From the NCBI GenBank assembly GCA_964473255.1, contig CAYYOT010000004.1, positions 1 through 64,000 of the forward strand: a DNA stretch of 64,000 nt, written 5' to 3'. Below the pieces are notes generated by a model. That model was not told the origin of the DNA. It searched no databases and saw only the letters and a program-made list of their open reading frames with translations. Below, piece by piece: positions 25,103 through 36,000 of the stretch; position 1 is the stretch's first letter, and the number at the start of each line of letters is the position of its first letter. The position numbers were made by a program, and so were the translations under genes. This stretch comes from Kuafuiihalomonas sp964473255 (GTDB taxonomy: Bacteria > Myxococcota > Kuafuiibacteriia > Kuafuiibacteriales > Kuafuiibacteriaceae).

Positions 25103-27469
25103 TCACTCTCTCGTTTTGAGCACTCCGATGAGGTCGAGCCGGGCCAGGCGCCGACGCAGCAGGAGCCCACTGAAGACCGCGGCCCCGACGACGACGAGGA
25201 CCGCGAACGAATAGGACCGACTGGAGATGACGATGGGGAGCCGCCAGGTCTCCGGGTCCGCCTGTAGCGTGACGATGGCACGGGCGGCCCACGTCCCCAG
25301 GTAGAGGCCCAACGGCAGGGACAGGAGAACCTGGATCGCCTGCTCTCCCAAAAGGATCACGGTGATCTCCTGTCGAGTGAAGCCGAGAACCCGCAGGCTG
25401 GCCAGATCTCGCCCGCGCACGGATAGAGCGACCCGCGCGTTGTTGTAGACGACGCCCACGGCAACCGCGCCGGCAAAGATCGTGAGGATGAGCGTCACGA
25501 CGATCATCGTCTGCTGACTCTGGCCCTTGAATCGCTCCAGGACGGTCGCCTTTCGAACGATGCTGGCCGCATTCGGGATGTCGCGGAGACGGGCGAGGAC
25601 ATCCTCGTCGGCGATTCCATCGACTTCCAGGAGAGCCGTCGACAACACCGGCTCTTCGCCGAGCATCCGATGCAAAGACCGCTTGTTCATGTAGCCGCTA
25701 ACGCCGAAGACGTCGTCGACGAGCCTGGTGACGGTGAGTCGCCGCGTACTGCGCTGCCCTTCGCGAACACGAACCTCCACTTCGTCGCCGACGCCTACCG
25801 ACAGAATCTCGGCCAGGATGCGACTGAGCATGATGCCGCTGCCCGGTACGGACACGAAAGAGAAGTCCGAACCATGGGGTCGGTGAAGCTGCGCCTGTTC
25901 CGGAATTCCGGCGATCACCGTGTCCCGCCAGCGATGACCATGCCGCAGCCGTATGGGGACGTAGCGAAGGCCTTCGACGTGGAGGACGCCGGGGATGTTT
26001 TCGAGATAGCGTAGGCTCGCGTCGGAGATGGGCTCGGCGAAGGCAACCGACACATCTTCGCGGTTTACGGCGCCGAACTGAAGGTCGATGATCGGCTCGA
26101 ACGCATCGCGTCCGAACCTCCCCAAGACCAGGATCCCTACGGCGAACGACACGCCCGCGGCCGATACCAGCGTCCGGAGGGGTCGGCGCTCGATCTCCCG
26201 AACGACGAGACGGGCCGACGGACTCAAGAACCCGTGCGCCCCGAGGCGATCGAGAATCGAGCGACGATAGGTCACCGGTGCCGGCGGTCGCATGGCCTCG
26301 GCCGGAGGAAGCTGAACGACCCCCTTCAAAGTGACCAGACCTCCCCCGACACCCGCGACCATGCTGATCAGCACGGCATCGATAACGACCGGAAGGTCGA
26401 GGCGACTTCCAATCAGAGGCAAACGGTTGATCTCAACGAAGACATCGGCGAGCTCGCGGGCAAACCTAGCCCCCACCGCGATCCCGACCCCGGCCCCGAT
26501 GAGAACCACCAAAACGACGAACTCCAGGTAGTGAATCGCGATACGTCGATTCGAATAGCCCACCGCTTTCAGGGTGGCGATCTCGGGTCTCTGCATGAAG
26601 ACGAGCCGCGACAAGACCACGTTCAGCAGGAACGCGGCGACTCCGAGGAACACCAAAGGCGCGAAGAGGACCATGGCCTCAACTTGCTGCAGCTCTCCGG
26701 ACAGCATGGCGTCTGAGGGATGGTGCCTGCGGCCGTAGGCCCCCAATCCACCGTAGACTTCGAGTTCGCGGTCGATGGCGTCGAACACGGGGGCTTCTTG
26801 GGTTCCCGGGTAGAGATCGACGAGCACGTCGTTGAACGCGCCCTCCATGTCGAAGGCGGGACCGACCGCCGAGCGCGACATCCAAAGCGGCGTGAAGCGC
26901 CGGTCGTCGGAGATGATCGACTGCGGCGCGACCGAGAAGACGAACTCCGGCGACGTCGCCAATCCGACGATCGTCAACTTCTGCCAGGCGCCGTTGATGA
27001 TTACCGACAGCGTATCACCTGGGATGAGCCCGTGTGCCTTCGCGAACGGCTCGCCGAGAACCACCTCGTCGTCGCGGATGGAGTCCACCATCCGTCCCTG
27101 GGTGACGCGCAGGTCGTTGAGCGGAACCGGTCCCCGGATCGGAACCGACACGAGCTGTCCGGTCGCGGGCTCCGGCAAGCCATCGACGAAGATGCGGACA
27201 TACCGGACGATTCGGGTATGGACTCGGGCCACGCCCGGCGTCTGCTCGAGGCGGCCCTTGACCGATAGCGGTGCACGCTTGAGCTGAGCAAAGACGTCCG
27301 CGAAACGGTATCGATCGTAGTAGGCGGCGCGAGACTGGGTCAGCGAAATCCAAGTACTGCGATAGGTCACGAAGCTCGCGATTCCGCAGGCAACGACGAG
27401 CGAGATCGTGATGACCTGCCCCTTCATGTGCAGGAGGTCGCGCAGCAGCTTGCGGTCCAAGGCCTTCAC
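25103..27469 (-). CDS. FtsX-type ABC transporter permease
   Basis: This 788-residue protein starts at a GTG that overlaps the ATPase stop (GTGA). A short N-terminal helix is followed by a large extracytoplasmic domain (about 40-240), an FtsX core near 250-370, a second extracytoplasmic domain (about 440-640) and a second FtsX core near 650-780. This two-core layout occurs in DevC/LolE/MacB relatives acting as mechanotransmission exporters. The substrate is unknown; lipid, peptide or antibiotic export are the usual roles. Confidence 0.87.
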   Translation of the reverse strand: MKALDRKLLRDLLHMKGQVITISLVVACGIASFVTYRSTWISLTQSRAAYYDRYRFADVFAQLKRAPLSVKGRLEQTPGVARVHTRIVRYVRIFVDGLPEPATGQLVSVPIRGPVPLNDLRVTQGRMVDSIRDDEVVLGEPFAKAHGLIPGDTLSVIINGAWQKLTIVGLATSPEFVFSVAPQSIISDDRRFTPLWMSRSAVGPAFDMEGAFNDVLVDLYPGTQEAPVFDAIDRELEVYGGLGAYGRRHHPSDAMLSGELQQVEAMVLFAPLVFLGVAAFLLNVVLSRLVFMQRPEIATLKAVGYSNRRIAIHYLEFVVLVVLIGAGVGIAVGARFARELADVFVEINRLPLIGSRLDLPVVIDAVLISMVAGVGGGLVTLKGVVQLPPAEAMRPPAPVTYRRSILDRLGAHGFLSPSARLVVREIERRPLRTLVSAAGVSFAVGILVLGRFGRDAFEPIIDLQFGAVNREDVSVAFAEPISDASLRYLENIPGVLHVEGLRYVPIRLRHGHRWRDTVIAGIPEQAQLHRPHGSDFSFVSVPGSGIMLSRILAEILSVGVGDEVEVRVREGQRSTRRLTVTRLVDDVFGVSGYMNKRSLHRMLGEEPVLSTALLEVDGIADEDVLARLRDIPNAASIVRKATVLERFKGQSQQTMIVVTLILTIFAGAVAVGVVYNNARVALSVRGRDLASLRVLGFTRQEITVILLGEQAIQVLLSLPLGLYLGTWAARAIVTLQADPETWRLPIVISSRSYSFAVLVVVGAAVFSGLLLRRRLARLDLIGVLKTRE

Positions 27470-28191
27470 CAGCGGAGATCCTCCGGGGCCACCTTGTCGA
27501 CGTTGCGCGTATCGCTCTGAATACGGCCGTCGGCCAGGGAGATGACCCGGTCGGCCATACTCGCAATGGGAGCATTGTGAGTGATCAGTGCCGTTGTCGT
27601 GCCCAGCGTACGGTTGACCTGCTCGATGACGTCCAACACCCGAATGCCGGTCTGGAAATCGAGCGCACCGGTCGGCTCGTCGCACAGCAGCAGGTCCGGG
27701 CGCTTGGCTACAGCGCGGGCGATCGCGACCCGCTGCTGCTCACCTCCCGAGAGCTGAGCGGGAAAGTGATCCATGCGCATTCGGAGGCCCACGAGCTCTA
27801 GGGCATCTTCGGGTCGCATCGGGTTCGTCGAAATCTCCGTCACGAGCGCGACGTTCTCGAGCGCGGTGAGGCTCGGCATCAGGTTGTAGAACTGAAACAC
27901 GAAGCCGACGTGCTCCCGCCGATAGCGCGTGAGCTCCGACTCATCCGAAGCCGTGATGTCTCGGTCTCGGTACATGACGGTGCCGGCCGTTGGGACATCG
28001 AGCCCTCCGATGATGTTCAGGAGGGTCGACTTGCCGCTCCCCGACGCGCCGAGGAGCGCGATCAGCTCGCCGGCCTGAAGATCGAGGTCGACGCCGCGGA
28101 GAGCATGCACCTCGACCTCTCCCATCCGATAGACCTTCGTTAGGCCGCGCACCGAGAGGACTGGTGCCTGCGGATCCGGAAGCGAGCTCAT
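27466..28191 (-). CDS. ABC transporter ATP-binding protein (LolD/MacB type)
   Basis: This 241-residue ATPase has Walker A G-A-S-G-S-G-K-S-T near 41-49, the Q-loop F-V-F-Q-F-Y-N-L near 95, signature L-S-G-G-E-Q-Q-R near 148 and Walker B L-L-L-C-D-E-P-T near 170, plus the T-H-N switch His. It powers the downstream permease and is the first gene of the export operon. The 258-bp upstream region should carry the promoter, shared with the divergent kinase gene. Confidence 0.93.
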   Translation of the reverse strand: MSSLPDPQAPVLSVRGLTKVYRMGEVEVHALRGVDLDLQAGELIALLGASGSGKSTLLNIIGGLDVPTAGTVMYRDRDITASDESELTRYRREHVGFVFQFYNLMPSLTALENVALVTEISTNPMRPEDALELVGLRMRMDHFPAQLSGGEQQRVAIARAVAKRPDLLLCDEPTGALDFQTGIRVLDVIEQVNRTLGTTTALITHNAPIASMADRVISLADGRIQSDTRNVDKVAPEDLRW

Positions 28192-28449
28192 CTCCCGCGT
28201 CTCCTTTCAGACGCTCTGTACCTCGGCTAACGCCGACCGACTGGCTGGTCAACTTGCCGCAATCGCAGTCGGGGGGGACGGACCACGACCGGCAAATCCG
28301 TCGGCTCATCGAGCGTCGGCTTTCAGTCCTTCGATGCTCACGACCGCCGTCGCGATGCTCCCGCGATGTGCCTCGTGGCTCCGTTACCGAGGCATCGGAA
28401 AACGTTTCGACCTCGAAGCGCCGGTGCCGGAAGTGCTTGATTTCACTGC

Positions 28450-29616
28450 ATGGCACACGCACTGCACCCACTAGCCTCGACGATGGTGGCGGCCAGCACG
28501 GAGACTCGTCCGAAGGTTGGCCCGCAAGACGATGAGGCGGGCGACGCCCGAGTTCGCGCCGCGCTCGAAGACTTCCTCCGTCAACTTGGCTACGTCGACC
28601 CGATGGTCGACGCCGTCGAGTCTCTGCGTGGCCAGGAGTCGGACGGCTACAAAGCCATGGGCTACGGCTCACCGGTTCGCGTTCGCTTCCACACCACCGA
28701 CGACGTTCGCGATCTCGTGTTCCGGACGGCGAGCACCAATGCGTTCGGCCACGAGTACCGAGCCGACCGCTGGTCCAACCTGATGCTCTCGGCCGACACG
28801 TTCGGGAGCATCCCTCATCACGTCAAACCGGTCGGCTTCGGAATCATCAAACAAGACGGCGTTCGCTTGGCGATCCCCGAGGGCGAGCCTTTTCTGGTCA
28901 CGACATTCGTCGAAGGTCGAACCTACGCCCGGGATCTCGAGCGTCTGGCCTCCACGGACGAGCCTCGGCCCGACGACGTTCGGCGCGCGGAGCGCCTCGG
29001 ACGCTATCTGGCCGAGCTGCACCAAACCCGCGAGTCGGAGGTCGCCTACCGACGAGCGCTGCGGGACGTGATCGGACACGGTGAGGGAATCTTTGGTTTG
29101 ACGGAGAGCTATTCTCGGAACGACCCGATCGCTCCACCGTCTCGGCTTCAGCACCTCGAGTGTCGGTCCATTGAATGGAGATGGCGGCTCCTGAGGCAAA
29201 GCCGGCGAGCTCGCCGCATCCACGGCGATTTCCATCCCTTCAACATCATGTTCGGTCCCGACGGCGAGCTGGGCGTACTCGACTGTAGTCGAGGAGCCGC
29301 CGGTGACCCCGCCGACGACCTTGCCGCCCTGAGCATCAACTACATTTTCTTTGCCCTCCGAGCGCGCGGACGCTTCGTCGGTGCGCTGCGCTCGTTGTGG
29401 CGCGACTTCTGGCAAACCTATCTGGATGAATCCGGCGATCGAGGATCCTTGGAGGTCATTCCGCTGTACTACGCATGGCGGGCCCTCGTACTGGCCAGCC
29501 CCGCTTGGTACCCCGACGTCACTTCTTCGACGCGCGACTGCATACTTTCTTTCGCGGAGCGCCTGCTCGCCGGCGATCGGTTCGACCCGGACCGGGTCGA
29601 GGAGGTGATGATATGA
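28450..29616 (+). CDS. Aminoglycoside-phosphotransferase-like kinase (APH family)
   Basis: This 388-residue protein has the small-molecule kinase core of the APH family: the catalytic loop H-G-D-F-H-P-F-N-I near 258, followed by a metal-binding Asp in L-D-C-S-R-G and a D-P-A-D-D-L-A segment. It should phosphorylate a hydroxyl of a small metabolite or drug. An ATG at 28483 is an alternative start. Its stop overlaps the next start (ATGA), so it is made together with an APS-kinase-like protein. The partnership of two different small-molecule kinases suggests one pathway, not simple resistance. Confidence 0.8.
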   Translation: MAHALHPLASTMVAASTETRPKVGPQDDEAGDARVRAALEDFLRQLGYVDPMVDAVESLRGQESDGYKAMGYGSPVRVRFHTTDDVRDLVFRTASTNAFGHEYRADRWSNLMLSADTFGSIPHHVKPVGFGIIKQDGVRLAIPEGEPFLVTTFVEGRTYARDLERLASTDEPRPDDVRRAERLGRYLAELHQTRESEVAYRRALRDVIGHGEGIFGLTESYSRNDPIAPPSRLQHLECRSIEWRWRLLRQSRRARRIHGDFHPFNIMFGPDGELGVLDCSRGAAGDPADDLAALSINYIFFALRARGRFVGALRSLWRDFWQTYLDESGDRGSLEVIPLYYAWRALVLASPAWYPDVTSSTRDCILSFAERLLAGDRFDPDRVEEVMI

Positions 29617-30146
29617 AAGAAGGAACCGTCATTTGGATCACGGGTCGCCCCGCCAGCGGCAAGAGCACGCTCGCGGAGAACCTGAACAAGGCCCTCCGGG
29701 CCCGCGGCGATGCGGTCCTGCGGCTCGATAGCGATGATCTGCGCCGGGTGCTGACGCCCCACCCCACCTATGCCGAGGATGAGCGTGAGCTCTTCTACGG
29801 CATCGTGATCCACTTCGCTCAGCTAGCAGCTCGAGGCGGCATCACCGTACTCATCAGCGCCACCGGCATCCGACGAGCGTGGCGGGACACGCTCCGAAAC
29901 CAGGTTCCCCGATTCGTCGAGGTCCAGCTGGAATGCGGCTTGCGCGAAGCCGAGCGGCGCGACCCCAAAGCGCTCTACTTCCGCGCCCGCCAAGGCCAGA
30001 TCAGCAACCTCCCGGGCTGGGACGTCACCTGCGAGCACAACCCGGACGCGGAGCTCGTCTTGAACACCGAGCGCATGGACCCGAAGGAGCTCACCGACGC
30101 CGTCATGCGCTGGCTCGACGGCCACGAAGTCCCAGCTCCGGCCTAG
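29613..30146 (+). CDS. Adenylylsulfate-kinase-like P-loop kinase
   Basis: This 177-residue protein has Walker A G-R-P-A-S-G-K-S-T (11-19) and the fold of APS kinase: R-L-D-S-D-D-L-R-R in place of the usual D-G-D-N-x-R motif, a D-E-R-E-L-F-Y segment, and a Y-F-R-A-R-Q-G-Q region. It may phosphorylate adenylylsulfate or a different nucleotide or sugar. The start is set by GGAGGTG just upstream and by ATGA overlap with the APH-like kinase. The changed D-S-D-D motif is why I do not call it cysC. Confidence 0.78.
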   Translation: MKEGTVIWITGRPASGKSTLAENLNKALRARGDAVLRLDSDDLRRVLTPHPTYAEDERELFYGIVIHFAQLAARGGITVLISATGIRRAWRDTLRNQVPRFVEVQLECGLREAERRDPKALYFRARQGQISNLPGWDVTCEHNPDAELVLNTERMDPKELTDAVMRWLDGHEVPAPA

Positions 30147-30262
30147 CCTCCCATCGTCCGCAAGGCGCGGTTGTCGTCCGCTCTGCGAGCCGGCCATCGA
30201 AGTCGCCTTCCGCTACGAAGTTCCGCTCTAGGCCGACACGCGCCACCCCGCGGCGTCGGCGC

Positions 30263-31333
30263 TCAAGGCAGTCCATCGGCTCGGCAGTCCAGGTAGTCGA
30301 GGAGCTTTCGGACTTCGCCGTCGTAGCGTCCCGCCGGGAAGCGGCTCAGATGCTGCCGCCAATGCTCGCAGGCAGAGGAGACGTCGTCCAAGGAGCGGGT
30401 GAGGATGTCTCCGAGCTCGAAGCTGAGGACCTCGGCGGTTCGATCCGGCAGCGTCGATGCCAACACGCTCCGCAGAACGTCGGCGGCGTCTACCGCCCGA
30501 CCTTGCTCACGTAGCTTGGCCACGCTCTCGATCGCAGCGTCTACGTCCACGGCATCGACCTCGGTGCCGTCGGATCGAACGACATCGTTCGCATTGGCTT
30601 CCGAAGGTGCGTGGGGCGCTCGGGGGCGTCTTCGAGCTGGAGCCTGCTGCGCTTCGCCGGACCCGGCTGGCTGCGTGATGACGCTGCCCTCGGTCAACTC
30701 GACGTCACGCCCCTCGTCCGCGTCGTGCAGCACGACGCGACCGGCGATGACCTCCAGATGAATCGTGCCATCCATCTCGGCTACGTCAAAGAGACCGTTC
30801 CGTACGCTGAAACGGCTTTCCGCGATCTCGAACTCGACAGGCTGCACCGCGGACGTGACCTGAACGGTGACGTCGCCCGAAGACAGTCGGATGACGTCAT
30901 CAAAGGCCTGGATCGACACATCGCTTCGAGCCACCAGGACGACGGGTCGGCCGGGTAGAGCCCCTCGACACCCGGCCTGCCAATCGACCGGCTCCCCGAT
31001 GCCGACAATCGGGCAACGAAGTCTCCGCGCCTGCGCCGCGACGGGAGCTTCGCTCTCGATCGGGTCGTGTTCGATGTTCGGCGCTACGGAGGCCGACTCA
31101 GGGCTCGCCATCGAACCCGGCACTTCTCGTTCCTGGCTCCACCATCGTCCGATGACGACCCCGGCCAGGAGCAGAGCCACGGCCGATGAGAACAGGAGTC
31201 CAGTGCGGGGCAAGCCAGAGTTGCGTCGCGCGTCGACCTGCAGGTCGGGCGACGGACGAAGCGGCGGGCCGATGCGGTCGTTTTCCTCGTCGAAGCGACG
31301 AAGGGTCGCGAGGATGTCGGGACGTTCAACCAT
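30263..31333 (-). CDS. FecR-like transmembrane regulator with TPR-like C-terminus
   Basis: This 356-residue protein has a short cytoplasmic N-terminus (1-42) that could bind the adjacent sigma factor, a transmembrane helix at about 43-63, and a periplasmic FecR-like beta domain (about 120-225, with V-V-L-V-A-R-S-D-V and V-I-A-G-R-V-V-L-H strands). The C-terminal ~100 residues look helical, TPR-like. It follows the ECF sigma gene with an 8-nt overlap, the normal anti-sigma arrangement. Likely role: receive an envelope signal and control the sigma factor. Confidence 0.75.
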   Translation of the reverse strand: MVERPDILATLRRFDEENDRIGPPLRPSPDLQVDARRNSGLPRTGLLFSSAVALLLAGVVIGRWWSQEREVPGSMASPESASVAPNIEHDPIESEAPVAAQARRLRCPIVGIGEPVDWQAGCRGALPGRPVVLVARSDVSIQAFDDVIRLSSGDVTVQVTSAVQPVEFEIAESRFSVRNGLFDVAEMDGTIHLEVIAGRVVLHDADEGRDVELTEGSVITQPAGSGEAQQAPARRRPRAPHAPSEANANDVVRSDGTEVDAVDVDAAIESVAKLREQGRAVDAADVLRSVLASTLPDRTAEVLSFELGDILTRSLDDVSSACEHWRQHLSRFPAGRYDGEVRKLLDYLDCRADGLP

Positions 31334-31919
31334 CGGAGTCGATCCTCCAGCCGGCAGATCGGATCGTCCGCTCGGCTCGGTCGATGAGTTTGGACACGTA
31401 GCCCTTGGAGAGACCGAGGACCTCTGCGATCTCCTTCTGCGGTAGCTCGTCGAGATGAAACATCACGAAGGCGACCCGGCACTTGGGCGGGAGCTCTTCG
31501 AGCGTTTGAAGGGCAGCCGCCAGCTCGGACTTGGCCAGGATGCGGGCCAGTGGCTCGGGCGGCGGGCTGGCGCTCTCGCGGATCAGCCATCGGACGAGCG
31601 GGGAACGTCGAAAGCTCTGATTCCGCAAACGCGACAGACAGCGTCGAACCGTCGTCCGATACAGCCACGGCCGGATCGGTTCTTCCCAATCGATCCGACG
31701 GGCGTGGCGTACGAGCTGGAGGAACGTCTCATGAACGACGTCTTCGGTCCAATCTCGGTCGCCGTTGGCGTACCGACTCGCCCAACGAAAAACGTCACGA
31801 CGGTGCTCGCGGTAGGCGGCATCGACGCTGCGCTGCAGACGTGACTGGCCCTCGCGCACGGGGGTCAACCACGTGACCGATGCCGAGCGGTCACCGCATT
31901 CTGGCCTAGAGGACGGCAT
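31326..31919 (-). CDS. ECF-family RNA polymerase sigma factor
   Basis: A sigma-70 ECF factor of about 197 residues. Region 2 contains A-Y-R-E-H-R-R-D-V-F and W-T-E-D-V-V-H-E-T-F-L-Q-L; region 4 contains L-P-P-K-C-R-V-A-F and the helix-turn-helix E-I-A-E-V-L-G-L-S-K-G-Y-V-S-K. I prefer the ATG at 31919, preceded by GGGAG and overlapping the upstream stop by 14 nt; a GTG at 31859 is the other option. It lies between an outer-membrane-like protein and a FecR-like regulator, so the cluster may form an envelope-sensing circuit. Confidence 0.88.
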   Translation of the reverse strand: MPSSRPECGDRSASVTWLTPVREGQSRLQRSVDAAYREHRRDVFRWASRYANGDRDWTEDVVHETFLQLVRHARRIDWEEPIRPWLYRTTVRRCLSRLRNQSFRRSPLVRWLIRESASPPPEPLARILAKSELAAALQTLEELPPKCRVAFVMFHLDELPQKEIAEVLGLSKGYVSKLIDRAERTIRSAGWRIDSDG

Positions 31920-33066
31920 CGAACTCCCATCCGAGCTCCGCACCGAACGCAAGGCGTTCTCGTTCCCAAAGGACGTCCTCTCCGGACGTGTGACTTCGCG
32001 CTCGAGATGTCCACGAGCCGCGCAACGACAGCTGTATCCAGTTTCGGCGCGCCACCTCGAAGCTGGCGCGAACCGGGAGAGAGAGCCAGCCATCGACCCG
32101 CAGCCCCGAATCGCCATCGTCGATGGAATACGTGTGAAACAGCGTGCCGCCGACGAAAGCCATCGACATTCGCCACCGCGGCGCAAGACGGATGACGGCC
32201 GATGGCCCAACGGCCGACGTGACCTCCACGACCTGGATGTCGGTCTCGTCCAGAGGCAGGTAGACGAGCGAATCGAGTTCGAGCCCGAACCACTGGACCA
32301 AACGGAAGCGGAGATCCGCCCCCACGGTGAAGTCGGTGCCCCCCCGCACCGCGACGCCGGCACCAAGCCCGACGGAGAAGAGCGAAGAAGCCGGTCGTTT
32401 GGGAATAACCTCGACTTGCGCCGACGGCCCGGCGGGTAGCACCGGCTGCCGGGCCGAGCCCAAGGCAGCAAGGGCCACCCCGGGCAGCTCGGGGGACCGA
32501 TACGGGGCGTTCGGTCGGCACGGCTGACGCGCGGTCGAAGCTCCGACCCGCGGCGCGTCCACACCCGATTCGATGCACAGGACGAAGTCGGCTTCGGTCG
32601 GCGAAGGCGTTACTGCGTAGCCGACCAGCAGGAGGCTCGGAACGAGCGGCGCCGCATCGCCGGTTTGATCATCGATGAACACGCTCCGAGCGCCCCGCGA
32701 CACGTTCACGACGTCGGGTCGAGACGTCCTCGGCTCCGACGACTCACCGACCTGCGGTCGGTCCGTTCGCTCCAAGACGAGAACGGACCAGTGCAGAAGC
32801 TCGAGCTCGGAGAGCTTCGAAGCGGCGTCGACCTCGATCCTCCGCGAGGGTCGATCGGTCACGAGGACCCACGTGTCGTCGTCCCGGCTGATGACGAGGC
32901 GTATGTCGCTCGGCTCTCCGATCGGGACGAGCGTGAAGCCGCTGTCCAGGATCCGATGGAGAACTCTGCCCGCCAGCGGCTCCGGCACGTCTTGGAAGCT
33001 CACCTCGACGGTCCGCGGCAGCGCGACCACCGCTCCGAACCAGAGAACGAGATGAGGCAACACCAC
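31906..33066 (-). CDS. Putative outer-membrane beta-barrel protein in ECF-sigma operon
   Basis: This 386-residue protein starts at GTG with a hydrophobic signal-like N-terminus (about 1-16). The N-terminal half is a soluble domain of unknown fold. The C-terminal ~170 residues show alternating hydrophobic/polar strands typical of a small outer-membrane barrel, ending in a W-E-F-D-A-V-L tail. It lies 3 nt after the kelch lipoprotein gene and overlaps the sigma gene. It may be the surface sensor or pore of the circuit. No TonB-box or plug domain is visible. Confidence 0.6.
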   Translation of the reverse strand: MVLPHLVLWFGAVVALPRTVEVSFQDVPEPLAGRVLHRILDSGFTLVPIGEPSDIRLVISRDDDTWVLVTDRPSRRIEVDAASKLSELELLHWSVLVLERTDRPQVGESSEPRTSRPDVVNVSRGARSVFIDDQTGDAAPLVPSLLLVGYAVTPSPTEADFVLCIESGVDAPRVGASTARQPCRPNAPYRSPELPGVALAALGSARQPVLPAGPSAQVEVIPKRPASSLFSVGLGAGVAVRGGTDFTVGADLRFRLVQWFGLELDSLVYLPLDETDIQVVEVTSAVGPSAVIRLAPRWRMSMAFVGGTLFHTYSIDDGDSGLRVDGWLSLPVRASFEVARRNWIQLSLRGSWTSRARSHTSGEDVLWERERLAFGAELGWEFDAVL

Positions 33067-33069
33067 GAG

Positions 33070-36000
33070 CTAATCTTCCAGCGCGTACGCGAAGTCGATC
33101 GCCGCATGATCGAGCTCGACGATCGGAGGTAGCTCAGCACCCGTCGGATTGCGGCATTCGAAGTGAATTCGTTCCTCGGAGATCAGCGCCGTCAGCAGCG
33201 CCACGTCCTGCGTCGAGTACTCGAGAAGCGTCGTCGCGATGTCGTCATCGAGGTGAGCCTCGTTGGTGTCGAGGGTCCGCCAGCCTTCGCCTGGGACCTC
33301 GAGTCGAAGCTCCACGCCGGCCGGAGCACCGGAGCAATACGCCTTCACTTCGAGTGAGCGCGCAACGATGGTCCGCCAGCGCGGTAGCTGGAGATTGAGG
33401 TAGAAGTCGATGGAAACGGCTTCCTGGATCATCGCGCTCGCGCTGAGCTGTGTCCATGTGACGCCATCGCGTCCGAAGCGGACGAACCCGCCCCGAGCGC
33501 GATCGAAGACGAGCGCGCGACCCCAGTCTCCCGCGACTCCCGAACGAGATACGATGACCCACTTCCGTCCGTCCCACGCCCAACTCCCGGAAGGCCCAAA
33601 GAAGACGGTCCTCTCGAGCCGGGGGTCGTACACCATGCGGCGCTTGCGCTCGTCGATCGACCGATCGAGCTCCCCCGAGTCCCACGGCGGACGATCGGCC
33701 GACGCGAGTTTCCAGGCGGCCCCGTCGAGCTCCCATGTTCCGTCGCTGACGAGGACGACGCGCTTTCGACCCTCGTCGTAGGTCAGCTGATGCGGCCCGA
33801 ATCCGTGAAGCACGCCGTCGGGCCAAGACCACCTCGGCGTCGAGACATCCTCGCGCAACGTCCAGCGGTTGCGCGCGAACTCCCACGTCTCGCTCTCACC
33901 GTCTCGGCAGCTTTGAACGAGCACGAGCCGCTCTCGAGCGACGTCCGCGACCATCTCGCCGAGACCGCACGAGGGGGATGCTCCGTCCAACGGAACGCGC
34001 GTCCAGTCTTCCCCATCCCAGGACCACGTCTCCGTCCCAAACTCGCCGTCGGCTACGAGTATCGTTCGCTCCTGCGTGGGCTCGTAGGCCATGGGCCCGC
34101 CCCCGGCCGGTGGTCGATGGCGCGGATTCGAGGGCCACCAGGAGGCCCCGTCCCACTCCCAGGTATCGTCGAGCGGCTCGGGTGGAGGTGGATTCTCACC
34201 CATACCGTCTCGGTACACGACACCTCCAAAGAGCACGGTACGACGCCTCGCTTCGTCATACGCCATTGACGCACGGGAGCGTCCCTGAAGCATGGCGCCC
34301 GCGCCGGCGGATCCGATCGGCGTCCAATGCGTGCCGTCGAACTCGTGAGTGGATGTAGACGCAACCTGAAGGCAGAGTAGGCGGCAGGGTTGACCAAAGT
34401 TTCCACAGTGCCACCACGGCTTTACCGCAGCACCCCCGTGCACCCAGATGCGATCTCGCTGGTCATCGTGGATGACCACGGCCTCGTGACGCCCGGGGCC
34501 GACGCTCGACGTCAGGGTCCAGCGGCCACCTTCCCAGGACCATAGGCTGCTTGCGCTCTGGCTGCTTGCGCCCTCCACCCCGCAATACTCTGCACCCCCG
34601 TAGTAGTGAACGCCCGTATCGCTGGCGAAGAGAGTCCCGTCTGGCTGGAGCGGAGAGTCGACATCCATGAGCTCCCAGTGGCCTTCGTTCAGATGCCAGG
34701 TCCGGGTGCCATGCTCGCCGGCCGTCACGAGGACGAGCACCCCCTGGCTCGGGTCGAAAGCGACGGAACCCGAAGCACCCGTCCCCGCGCTGAGCTCTGT
34801 CCAACGCGAACCGTCCCAGGACCAGAGATCGGTCAGGACTTCGCCGTCGACGCTCGTTCCACCGAATAGAACTATCCTCTTCTTCACCTCGTCGTAGATC
34901 AGCTGGTGTTCGGTGCGACTCGAAGGACCACCGTCGTGCTCCTTTTCCTTCCATTCGCGACCATCGAACTCCCACGTATCGGCCATTCCCGCGCCTCCGA
35001 AGAGGACAATGACGCTTCGGGAGACGTCATATGCGACGGCGTGACCTGTACGATCGGGGAATCGAGCTCCTTCCGACACCGGGAGCCATAGGCCGGAGTT
35101 GACGCCCGAGAGCAGATCTCCGTCCTCGGTCCAATTCCCCCAGGGCTCGGCCGAACCCCAGGTAAGGGGTTCGGGCTCTGACCAAGCCCAAGTACCCATG
35201 GCCTCGGTCCCACTGACCCAGACGATCTCGTCTCGACCGCGGTCATAGACGGTCTGGTTCCGGTGGGCGGGCACGCCGATCTGGTACCTGCCCGGACGGC
35301 TCCACTCCGCACCGAAGTCAACCTGCTCCCCTTCCCCATCGGGCGCCTCGCCTCCAACCTTGGATTGCACGGGTCGCAGATTGAGGTCGTGGAAGGGCAA
35401 GAGGACGGGGTCTGACGCTCGCCCCGAAGAGAGCTTTCCGAGCGCCCACACGGGATCCGTCTCCTCGAACACCACGGGGACACCGGGCCATTTCCCAAGA
35501 CGATCTCGCTCGAGAACGATGCGCTCGCCGTCGTCGTCGACGAACTCCAGCTGTTCGAGTCGCAAGAAGCGGCAAGGGAATCGGAAAGCAACCGCTCCGC
35601 TGGCCGCTTCATCAGCGAAGGCGAGCGAAGCCGTCTCGGGCTTCGTACCCCGAGACCACGTGAGATGACGCTCATCGACGAGGAGTCGAGGCTCGAGATC
35701 GAGGCTGACGCTGGCCGTCCGAGACTCGGACGAGATCAGGTCGAACGTGGCCGTCGTGCCCGCACCGCACCGAGCCGAGTCAGCCGACGAGTTCTCGCGA
35801 AGAACCACGTCGAGTCGGTAGCTCCCCCCCGAAGGCAACTCCCCGAACCTCGGATCGACGGCGCCGTATTCGACGGGAGGCAATGCGAAGCGCTCTCCAG
35901 ACGGGTGGATCAGCTCGGCGTGAATCCAAACGTCGCCCCACCGCGGCGTGTCGAGGGGAGAGACGCTCTTCTGCCACTCGAGAACGGTCGCGAGCGTCGC

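Noticed and set aside
31920..32564. Upstream extension of the sigma-factor frame
   Set aside because: It would overlap most of the outer-membrane-like gene, and sigma factor homology starts after 31919.
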